DNA from: Actinobacteria bacterium 13_2_20CM_68_14
GTDB lineage: Bacteria > Actinomycetota > Thermoleophilia > Gaiellales > Gaiellaceae
Direction of reading: 5' to 3'
Assembly: GCA_001914705.1 (NCBI GenBank)
Contig: MNDB01000075.1
Coordinates: 1-19,131 of the forward strand
DNA length: 19,131 nucleotides
Shown: piece by piece, positions 13,288 to 19,131 of the stretch
Layout: each line of letters opens with the position of its first letter
Numbering within the stretch: position 1 is the first letter of the stretch
Notes under the pieces: generated by a model
The model's database searches: none
The model's input: only the letters and a program-made list of their open reading frames with translations
Told to the model about the DNA's origin: nothing
Position numbers and translations under genes: made by a program

Positions 13288-13703
13288 TCACTCCTCGTCC
13301 CCGGTGTCGCCGTCTCCGCCCAAGCGAGAAGCCACCTCGCGGGCCGCCATCGCCGCAGCTCCGACGGCCGCGGCGGCGGCCGCGCCCTTGGCCGCGGTTC
13401 GCAGGCCGGAACTGTCCGGCGTGACTTCGTCCTCCACGCCCTCGATCGCGCCCTCGGTCTCCTTCTTCGCGCCTTCTTCCTGGAGCTCCGGTAGACCCGC
13501 TAGCTCGGTCTGCGTCAGGTCGAGCCGGTTGACCGCCTCGGCGAAGCGAAGGTAGGTGTCGACGCTCGCGATCACGATCCGGGCGTCGATCGTGATCAAC
13601 TCGATCCCGATCACGGCGATCCGCACGTAGGCGTCGATCACCAGGCCCGGCTGGGCGCTCTCTGCAGGTAGTTGCTGGCCGTGCCTTGAGTTGCGATTGC
13701 CAT
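13288..13703 (-). pseudogene. gvpA: second gvpA copy, frameshifted by a 40-bp deletion
   Basis: From the ATG at 13703 the frame reads MAIATQGTASNYLQRAPSRAW and stops (TGA, 13638-13640). Compared with the intact copy, the 40 bases equivalent to 12720-12759 are missing, removing the helix coding SGLADVVDLILDKGL and shifting the frame. A GTG at 13639-13641 overlaps that TGA (GTGA) and opens a 117-codon frame: the GvpA core from IDAYVRIAV onward plus a different tail with acidic and Ala-rich parts (AAKGAAAAAAVGAAAMAARE). It could be made by reinitiation but would lack the first core helix. No good ribosome site precedes the ATG. Alternatively the gap is an assembly error. Confidence 0.85.
13504..13648 (-). 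repeat. 145-bp segment duplicated from/to 12575-12719 (gvpA core)
   Basis: Partner of the repeat in the intact gvpA, 144 of 145 bases identical. The deletion junction of the damaged copy lies at its boundary, 13648/13649. Confidence 0.9.
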
Positions 13704-13712
13704 AACGCAGGC

Positions 13713-14681
13713 TCAGCTCGCCTTGAGCGCCTCCTTACGCTCCTGACGGCGGCTTTCGCGCTCGCGCCGCTCGGATTCACGGTTCTCGTCGTCTGCAGGC
13801 GAGTTGCGTTCTTCGCCGCTCGGCTCGTCACGGCTCGGGGCTTCCTCGGCGTTGCCCTCGTCGCCCTCCCGGTGCTGTTCCATCTCCTCGGGTTGGGCGC
13901 GATACTCGAGGCCCTTCGCGTCGCCGAACTCGACGTACGCCTTGAAGCGGGCGAGATCGGCCTCCACGGCGCGTTTTGCAAAGCGCATGCCTGACGCCAG
14001 CTTCTCGATCATCCCCGAGGGGACGAAATCCACCGTCACCAGGACTCGGGTCAGGTTCTTGTCCAGCCTGTGGAAGCTGATGACGCCCGAATGGTGGGTG
14101 CCGCTAACGGACCTCCACACGATGCGGTCGTTCTGCCGCTTGTCGGTGATCTCCGCGTCCCACTCGCGAGTGCTAAACCAGATCTTTTCGCGCCAGTGGA
14201 TCTTGTTCTTGTCGTCGTCCTCCGGCTTGACCTCCAGGACGCGGTGCATGAACTTCGGAAACTCTTCGAACTTCGTCCAGGCCCTGTACGCCTTCTCGAG
14301 CGGGACGGCGACGTCGGTCCAGCGCTGGATCGGCAGGCGCCGCGTCTTGTCGCCGCCGCTGCCGCCGCCGCTGCCGCCGCCGAGCAGCTTCGAGGCAGCC
14401 TTGCCGGCAAGTCCTCCGCGCGCGCCCATCTGCTCTTTTGCGCCTTCCGCGCCTTTGCGGCCGAGCTCTTCAGCCTCTTCGCCTGCTTCCGAGCCGAGCA
14501 TTTTCATGAGATCCGGCCCCTTCTTGGCGGCGACTGCGGCGGCCGTCGCGGCCGCCGCAGTCGCAGCAGCCGGGAGCAGGATGTCCTTGCTTTTCAATGC
14601 GGAAAGACGTGATCGACCGTTTTCGCTACCGGTCTCGGATTCGGCCTGATCGACGAGCCCGCCTTCGTTTTCCTCGGCCAT
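13713..14681 (-). CDS. SRPBCC (START-like) family protein leading the gas-vesicle operon
   Basis: A 322-residue first gene of the operon. Residues ~116-255 match the SRPBCC fold of the polyketide cyclase/dehydrase-like type ('DVAVPLEKAYRAWTKFEEFP', 'FMHRVLEVK', 'WDAEITDKRQNDRIVWRSVSG', 'GVISFHRLDKNLTRVLVTVD', 'KRAVEADLARFKAYVE'), a hydrophobic-ligand-binding cup. Before it lie an Ala-rich hydrophobic helix ending in KK (~36-54) and a Gly/Ser hinge (~101-110). After it lies a very charged Arg/Glu tail. SRPBCC genes are known from actinobacterial gas-vesicle loci, but their job is not established. The stop lies 9 bases before the damaged gvpA. Confidence 0.9.
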   Translation of the reverse strand: MAEENEGGLVDQAESETGSENGRSRLSALKSKDILLPAAATAAAATAAAVAAKKGPDLMKMLGSEAGEEAEELGRKGAEGAKEQMGARGGLAGKAASKLLGGGSGGGSGGDKTRRLPIQRWTDVAVPLEKAYRAWTKFEEFPKFMHRVLEVKPEDDDKNKIHWREKIWFSTREWDAEITDKRQNDRIVWRSVSGTHHSGVISFHRLDKNLTRVLVTVDFVPSGMIEKLASGMRFAKRAVEADLARFKAYVEFGDAKGLEYRAQPEEMEQHREGDEGNAEEAPSRDEPSGEERNSPADDENRESERRERESRRQERKEALKAS

Positions 14682-14721
14682 GGTTGGGAGGCCCCCTTTT
14701 GGTTGTTCGCAGCCCGTGGGG

Positions 14722-14745
14722 TTACCTTCGCCGAAGCCCTTAAAC
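14722..14745 (-). promoter_or_regulatory. candidate stress-sigma (SigB/SigF-like) promoter of the gas-vesicle operon
   Basis: On the minus strand GTTT (14742-14745), 14 bases and AGGTAA (14722-14727) resemble the actinobacterial GTTT-N14-16-GGGTAT pattern. Transcription would begin about 35 bases before the ATG at 14681. The spacing and both boxes are seen; the sigma assignment is inference. Confidence 0.42.
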
Positions 14746-14753
14746 GCCCGAGC

Positions 14754-15163
14754 TCATCGGAGACCGTCGGCCTGGATCCACTAGACGACGCCTCTCCCCC
14801 AATCTGCCACCAAGAGACCGCCCGTCGGTCGACGAGCAGCGCCAGCGGGTGCGCGAAGCCGGAAGCGAAGGAGACGACTCGGCGCGCACGACCATCCGGT
14901 CCGAGCTCGACGCGGACGACGCGTCTGCCGAATCGGCGGCTGTAGTACTGCCCCCACTCGGCGACGAACAGGCTTCCGCGGTAGTCCCGAGGAAACGTCT
15001 TGCCCGTGTAGAAGGCGAGCCCGTCGGCCGAGGAGTGCGGCTCGCAGTAGGCCGCCGGTGGCGGGACGCCGGTGCAGCGGCCGACGAGACGAAGGGTGCG
15101 CGCATCCGCCCAACAGCGCGGCCAGCCATAGCGGGCGCCCCGCTTGACCGGAACGAGCGTGTC
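14754..15163 (-). pseudogene. PQQ-dependent sugar dehydrogenase remnant (C-terminal fragment)
   Basis: The frame from ~15163 reads like the end of a soluble glucose/sorbosone dehydrogenase beta-propeller: 'VKRGARYGWPRCWAD', 'GVPPPAAYCEPHSSADGLAF', 'YTGKTFPRDYRGSLFVAEWG', 'QYYSRRFGRRVVRVELGP', 'SFASGFAHPLALLVDRR'. At about 14815-14825 the frame shifts; the next frame continues 'GGLLVADWGRGVV' and meets TAG at 14781-14783, where relatives have Tyr, then reads WIQADGLR to TGA at 14754. The N-terminal two thirds or so of the enzyme is missing, cut off at the end of the transporter gene. Truncation, frameshift and nonsense codon together make it a dead gene. Confidence 0.85.
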
Positions 15164-15165
15164 CG

Positions 15166-16515
15166 CTACTGGGTCGCGTATGCGGCGGCCTCGCCGCGCG
15201 GCTGCAGCCTGCGTAGAAAGAGCAGCGACGCGAGTACGGGGATTCCGATCACGGGCCACATGACTGCGTAACCGTTCGTCGAGCTGAACTCGCTGTGGAA
15301 GGCGCTGACCGCGACGCCGACGGCGATCGGTCCGAGCACGACGCCGATACCGCGCGAGAAATCCTGCAGACCGGCGGCCGCGCCCTCGCTGCCGCGGGGG
15401 GCCAGCGAGAAGGCCAGCGCTTGCGGCAGCGTCAACATGATTGCGCCGGCCAGAGCCACGAACGGAAGCCCGATCAACAGCGGCGTGAGCGTGTCCGGGA
15501 ACACGCCGAAGACGAGGCCCGTACCGTAGATGAGGGCGGAGACGCGAAGCACCGGAACGATCCCGTACCGATCGGCGAGCCGGCCGGCGAGCGGCGCGCC
15601 AGCGATGTAGGCGACGGCGACGACGGCGATCACCGCCGAGGCGAGCGAGGCCGAGCGGCCGAGGCCACTCACGACGTAGAGGACGATGAAGCTCTTCAGG
15701 CCGCTGAAGCTGAACTCCCAGAGCGCGTTCGCGCCCGCGAACGCGCGCAGCTCGGCGTCGTGGAACAACATCTGGCGGAGCGAGATTGTCTCGTAGGGCA
15801 GCAGCGGGTTTGGGCACCGGTTCTCGACCCGCAGCAGCGGCACGAGCGCGAACGTGGTGGCGACGACCGCGAGGGCCGCAATCGCAAACGGGAGCGGCTG
15901 CCAGACCGAGAGCAACAGCCCGCCGGCGAGCAGGGCCATACCGAGCCCGGCACCGCGCAGGATCGCCTGGCTCGACTGGGCGCGAGCGTAGAAGCTGCGA
16001 GGCAGCAGGTCGGCATACAGCGCCCTGTAAGGCGGGTAGTAGAGGTAGTAGCCGACGAAGAAGACGAACACGGCGACGGCCGCGAGCACAAAGGAGCCAC
16101 CGAAGGAGCCACTGAACCCCAGTAGGACCAGCCCGGTGACAATCAGTGGCGCGCCGGCGAGCACGAACGGGAAGCGGCGCGCAGCCGGCGACCCCGGCAG
16201 ACGATCCGACAGCGTCCCCGAGATGAGCGGGATGACAAGAGCAAAGGCACCTTCGCCGCCGATCAGGGCGCCGACCACTGCGGTCGAATCGGTCAGGCGG
16301 AGCAGCACCACCGGGCCATAGGTCGTGAGCACACTGATCGCGAACGCCAGCCCGAAGGTGGGCAGACCGAGCAGGTGCAGCAGCGGCCTCGCCACCGTGA
16401 ACGGCTCGCCCTCACAGGGCACCTGCAGCTGCCAGCGCTGACCGTGCCGGTCCTGACCTTGCGTCAGCCGGTCGACGACGCGAGCGAGCGCCGGCCGATT
16501 CCGCAAGACCGTCAT
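15166..16515 (-). CDS. major facilitator superfamily (MFS) transporter
   Basis: The product of up to 449 residues has about 12 hydrophobic helices, beginning with 'LLGLPTFGLAFAISVLTTYG'. It also has the loop 'LISGTLSDRLPGSP' after helix 2 and 'PLAGRLADRYGIVPVLR', the MFS G-x-x-x-DR-x-x-x type signature, in the second half. The '...YYLYYPPYRALYADLLPR' stretch is reminiscent of sugar or glycoside carriers, but the substrate cannot be told. I give the ATG at 16515. A GTG at 16395 would start 'VARPLLHLLGLP', just before the first helix, and may be the true start, since the 40 residues before it do not look like a transporter N-terminus and no Shine-Dalgarno is visible at either. A dead sugar dehydrogenase follows downstream. 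Confidence 0.88.
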   Translation of the reverse strand: MTVLRNRPALARVVDRLTQGQDRHGQRWQLQVPCEGEPFTVARPLLHLLGLPTFGLAFAISVLTTYGPVVLLRLTDSTAVVGALIGGEGAFALVIPLISGTLSDRLPGSPAARRFPFVLAGAPLIVTGLVLLGFSGSFGGSFVLAAVAVFVFFVGYYLYYPPYRALYADLLPRSFYARAQSSQAILRGAGLGMALLAGGLLLSVWQPLPFAIAALAVVATTFALVPLLRVENRCPNPLLPYETISLRQMLFHDAELRAFAGANALWEFSFSGLKSFIVLYVVSGLGRSASLASAVIAVVAVAYIAGAPLAGRLADRYGIVPVLRVSALIYGTGLVFGVFPDTLTPLLIGLPFVALAGAIMLTLPQALAFSLAPRGSEGAAAGLQDFSRGIGVVLGPIAVGVAVSAFHSEFSSTNGYAVMWPVIGIPVLASLLFLRRLQPRGEAAAYATQ

Positions 16516-16597
16516 GGCACGCGGCTTAAAAGACAGGTCACTGACAAGCTCAACGACGCGCTGCCAGGCCGGATTTCCTGGAGCTGGTGAAGCGAGG

Positions 16598-16616
16598 AAG
16601 CCCGTTACGCGGGCTT
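16598..16616 (-). terminator. hairpin terminator of tRNA-Asn
   Basis: AAGCCCG/CGGGCTT form a perfect 7-bp stem around a 5-base loop, starting 8 bases beyond the 3' end of the tRNA-Asn gene on the minus strand. It should separate the dnaG-tRNA unit from the transporter. Confidence 0.7.
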
Positions 16617-16623
16617 TCGGTGA

Positions 16624-16696
16624 CTCCCCGGGTTGGACTCGAACCAACAACCCTCCGGTTAACAGCCGGATGCTCTGCCAATTGAGCTACCGGGGA
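16624..16696 (-). tRNA. tRNA-Asn (anticodon GTT)
   Basis: A 73-base cloverleaf: acceptor TCCCCGG/CCGGGGA, discriminator G, D arm with AGCTCAATTGGCAGAGC, anticodon stem CCGGC with loop CTGTTAA (anticodon GTT), T arm GTTGG-TTCGAGT-CCAAC. CCA is not encoded. It lies 34 bases downstream of dnaG on the same strand. Confidence 0.97.
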
Positions 16697-16730
16697 TCGG
16701 CGCTCGGCCGGGACGGATTGTAGCCGCGGT

Positions 16731-18380
16731 CTAGACGAGATTCGTGGTAGCGCTCCGGAGCCGTTCAAGCTCTTCCTGCAGCTCCTTCGTCCGTTCGAAA
16801 TCGGCGTTCTGGAGCTCTCGCCGCAGCTTCCGCTCGTGCAGGTTGAGCAGCAGCTCCTTCGTCGTCGCCTCGTCGATGCCCTCGGCGTCGGCGCGCGCGT
16901 CGAGCTCGGCCAGCAGCTGGATCAGATCACGGTCGGCCTCGCCTGGTTCGAGCAGATGCTCGCGCGCGCGGCGGTGAAGGTCGGAATCAAAGTGGTCGGG
17001 CGAGAGCTCGGCGAGCAGGTCGCGCAGCTCTGGATGCGCGGAGGCGCCCGCGAGCGCATCGCGCTCCAGCCGGTCGCCCGCCTCGAGGAGTTTTGGCGAG
17101 AGAGTCGGCTCGACCCCGCGCCCGCCCCTCCGCGGGACGAGGCCGGCCTGCGTCTCCCGCGGCAGGTCGAGCCTGTCTGCGACGAGACGCAGCGCCTGCT
17201 GCCGCTCGGGCGAATCCTCGAATCGGCTCAGGACCTCGCGCGCGCGAACAAACGCCTCCTGGCGATCGGGCGCCCGGTCGAGCTCGAGCCGCACGCGGTA
17301 GAGGACGTAGCTCTCCGACTTCGCGAGCCGCTGTTCGAAGCCCTCGGCGGCGTCGGCTGGATCGGTCCCCGCCGGCAGGGCGACGATGCGAACGTCGAAC
17401 CCCTGCCCGGCGGCGAGGTCCATCCCCCGCAACGTCGCCGCTTCGCCCGCGGCGTCGGCGTCGAAGCAGAGGTAGAGCTTGCGAGTGAGCCGGCTGAGCT
17501 CCTTCAGTTGCCGCTCGGTGAGCGCGGTTCCCATCGAAGCGACCACCGGCCCGAGGCCGGTCTGTCGCAGGGCGAGCACGTCCGTGTTGCCCTCGACGAT
17601 CAGCGCCCTTTCCTCCCGCGCGATCGCGGTGCGCGCACGGTCGAGTCCGTAGAGCAGGTCGCCCTTCCGGAACAGCTCTCCCTCCGGCGAGTTGACGTAT
17701 TTCGCCTGGAGCGGATCGTCCTCGCGCAGGCGGCGTGCCTGGAAGCCGACGACGCGGGCGCGCGCGTCGGCGATCGGGAACAGCAGTCGGCCCTGGAAGT
17801 AGTCGTTGCCGCGTCGGTTGAGGAGCCCGGCCCCTGTCAGCTCTGGTCGGGCGAAGCCGCGCTCGCCGGCCTTGCGCGCGAGCGTGGCGCCACCGGCGGC
17901 GAGGCCGAGCCGGTACTCGCGGCAGACCTCCTCGGCGAGTCCCCGGCTCTCGAGGTACGCACGCGCTTCCGCTCCTGCCTGCGACTCCCAGAGGTAGCGC
18001 TCGTAGAAGGCAGCCGCCGCGTCGAGCACGGCGTAGAGGCGCTCCCGGTGCCGGCGCTTCGCGTCCTGCTCGGGCGAAGCCTCCTCGTACTCGAGCGGAA
18101 CGTTGAACCGCTGCGCGAGCCACTCAATCGCTCCGACGAAGTCGACGCCCTCGGTCTCCTCGACGAACGAGATCGTGTCGCCGCCGCGCTGGCAGCCGAA
18201 GCAGTAGTAGGTGCCTTTCTCGGGACTGACGGAGAACGACGGCGTCCGCTCGTCGTGGAACGGGCAGAGCCCGGTGAAGCGCGCGCCCGATCGCTTCAGC
18301 TGCGTCCGGCCGGAAATGACCTCGACAACATCGGCGGCGGCCTTGACGGCTTCGACCGAGGTATCGGCGATCCGCGCCAC
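16731..18380 (-). CDS. dnaG: DNA primase
   Basis: Synthesises RNA primers for chromosomal replication. The 549-residue product shows the N-terminal CHC2 zinc finger (Cys39, His42, Cys60, Cys63 in LCPFHDERTPSF...YYCFGCQRGGD) and the primase core ('YFQGRLLFPIADARARVVGF', 'AKYVNSPEGELFRKGDLLYG'). The TOPRIM domain has Glu263 (IVEGNTDVLAL; most relatives have VEGYMDV) and Asp307/Asp309 (LCFDADAAG). A helicase-binding C-terminal region follows, ending in a charged helical tail. The GTG start directly follows the stop of the HD-domain triphosphohydrolase (TGAGTG), so the two are cotranscribed, a common actinobacterial arrangement. It is somewhat shorter than many DnaG proteins of about 600 residues, with the difference in the C-terminal part. 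Confidence 0.97.
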   Translation of the reverse strand: MARIADTSVEAVKAAADVVEVISGRTQLKRSGARFTGLCPFHDERTPSFSVSPEKGTYYCFGCQRGGDTISFVEETEGVDFVGAIEWLAQRFNVPLEYEEASPEQDAKRRHRERLYAVLDAAAAFYERYLWESQAGAEARAYLESRGLAEEVCREYRLGLAAGGATLARKAGERGFARPELTGAGLLNRRGNDYFQGRLLFPIADARARVVGFQARRLREDDPLQAKYVNSPEGELFRKGDLLYGLDRARTAIAREERALIVEGNTDVLALRQTGLGPVVASMGTALTERQLKELSRLTRKLYLCFDADAAGEAATLRGMDLAAGQGFDVRIVALPAGTDPADAAEGFEQRLAKSESYVLYRVRLELDRAPDRQEAFVRAREVLSRFEDSPERQQALRLVADRLDLPRETQAGLVPRRGGRGVEPTLSPKLLEAGDRLERDALAGASAHPELRDLLAELSPDHFDSDLHRRAREHLLEPGEADRDLIQLLAELDARADAEGIDEATTKELLLNLHERKLRRELQNADFERTKELQEELERLRSATTNLV

Positions 18381-19131
18381 TCAGCCCTCGAGCCTGGCCG
18401 CGTAGGCGAGCGCGAAGCGATCGGTCATGCCGGCGACGTAGTCGGTCGCGTCCTGCGCTGAGCGTCCCTCGTCGACGAGGTGGGCGAAGATCCGACGGAC
18501 GATCTCATGGGCGCGCTCCTGGTTCGGCTTCGCGTCCGCCGCGAGGTAGACGCGTTCGAACATGAAGGAGCGAAGCGAGAGCATCGCCTCGCCGATCTCG
18601 TCGCTCTGGCGGATCTCGCCGGCGCGCTCGGAGGTCTCGACGAGATCGTGGACGATCGTGTCGATCCGGCGGGGGCCCGTCGGGCCGAGCAGCTCGATCT
18701 CCACTGCGGGAAGCGCGGTAGGCTCGAGCACGCCCGCCCGCACCGCGTCGTCGATGTCGTGGTTGATGTAGGCGACGCGGTCGACGAGCCGGACGATCCT
18801 GCCTTCGAGCGTCTCGGGCTCGTTCTCGCCGGTGTGGTTGAGGATTCCGTCGCGGACCTCTGCCGTGAGGTTGAGACCGCGGCCGTCTCGCTCGAGCTGG
18901 TCGACGACGCGTAGCGAGTGCTCGTTGTGCCGAAAGCCGAGGCCGAACCGCTCGCGGAGGGCGGCGTCGAGCGCCTCCTCGCCCGCGTGGCCGAACGCAG
19001 GATGCCCGAGGTCGTGGCCGAGACCGATCGCCTCCGTCAGATCCTCATTCAGGCGCAGCGCCCGGGCGACGCCGCGTGAGATCCCGGTCGTCTCGAGTGT
19101 GTGCGTAAGCCGCGTGCGGTAGTGGTCGCCG
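18381..19131 (-). CDS. dgt: dGTPase-like HD-domain dNTP triphosphohydrolase (5' end outside window)
   Basis: The window holds the last 249 codons; the gene continues past 19131. Seen: 'GDHYRTRLTHTLETTGISRG', where His of LTHTLE is the first metal ligand, 'LTEAIGLGHDLGHPAFGHAG' with the HD metal pair, 'FRHNEHSLRVVDQLE', 'LTAEVRDGILNHTGE' and 'RIVRLVDRVAYINHDIDDAV' with a further metal-binding Asp. These enzymes cut deoxynucleoside triphosphates to nucleoside plus triphosphate and help balance dNTP pools, which fits cotranscription with primase. The C-terminal part ends in AYAARLEG. Exact substrate preference is not predictable. Confidence 0.95.
   Translation of the reverse strand, partial: GDHYRTRLTHTLETTGISRGVARALRLNEDLTEAIGLGHDLGHPAFGHAGEEALDAALRERFGLGFRHNEHSLRVVDQLERDGRGLNLTAEVRDGILNHTGENEPETLEGRIVRLVDRVAYINHDIDDAVRAGVLEPTALPAVEIELLGPTGPRRIDTIVHDLVETSERAGEIRQSDEIGEAMLSLRSFMFERVYLAADAKPNQERAHEIVRRIFAHLVDEGRSAQDATDYVAGMTDRFALAYAARLEG

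Noticed and set aside
7153..14681. GvpN ATPase or GvpC within the gas-vesicle operon
   Set aside because: No Walker A/B motif protein and no 33-residue GvpC repeats are present in any operon gene.
14594..15817. Long minus-strand open frame of 407 codons
   Set aside because: Its first 200 or so codons run through the transporter gene in another frame; only the middle part is the dehydrogenase remnant, and the end runs into the SRPBCC gene in the wrong frame.
16836..18461. 541-codon plus-strand open frame opposite dnaG
   Set aside because: Antisense shadow of a clear primase gene with low-complexity Glu/Arg/Ala composition and no domain motifs.
1..19131. CRISPR array, insertion sequence ends, riboswitch or rRNA
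   Set aside because: No regularly spaced repeats, transposase, conserved riboswitch core or rRNA segment was seen on either strand.

Overview
The window looks like chromosomal DNA of a high-GC actinomycete. I infer a Thermoleophilia-like lineage from the style of the small proteins, but there is no 16S or ribosomal marker to prove it. Support comes from the GC-rich third codon positions, frequent GTG starts, two tRNA genes without an encoded CCA, the dgt-dnaG pair, and a gas-vesicle locus of actinobacterial layout (gvpO, gvpJ, gvpL, gvpS and gvpK types present; no gvpN or gvpC recognisable).

Layout. 62-2410: housekeeping and envelope genes, namely two small minus-strand proteins, a Bcp-type thiol peroxidase, a secreted protein with two internal repeats, a strong hairpin terminator and a short NfeD-like membrane protein. 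2427-4094: a decayed tRNA-linked integrative element. A 32-bp copy of the 3' part of tRNA-Leu(CAG) lies at 2427-2458, and the intact tRNA gene is at 4062-4145. Between them are one small intact ORF, unassignable DNA, a possible minus-strand gene remnant and the C-terminal half of a tyrosine recombinase whose nucleophilic Tyr appears to be His. 4183-7063: a large secreted subtilisin-family protease, a small membrane-anchored protein convergent with it, and a 54-residue Cys-rich small protein.

7153-14681: one minus-strand gas-vesicle operon of 14 gene units. In transcription order these are an SRPBCC protein, a frameshifted gvpA copy, an Ala-rich accessory protein, intact gvpA, gvpF, gvpG, gvpO, gvpJ, gvpL, gvpS, a third gvpF/L paralogue, gvpK and three further accessory proteins. 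From gvpF to gvpK every junction is overlapping or touching (TAATG, TGATG, GTGA or ATGA), so the products are probably translationally coupled. A GTTT-N14-AGGTAA element in front of the operon resembles a stress-sigma promoter. The most unusual features are the duplicated, 40-bp-deleted gvpA and an Ala-rich hydrophobic helix that recurs in at least six different proteins of the operon.

14754-19131: a truncated, frameshifted and nonsense-mutated PQQ-dependent sugar dehydrogenase remnant, a major facilitator transporter, tRNA-Asn(GTT) with its terminator, DnaG primase, and the C-terminal part of an HD-domain dNTP triphosphohydrolase that runs off the right edge.
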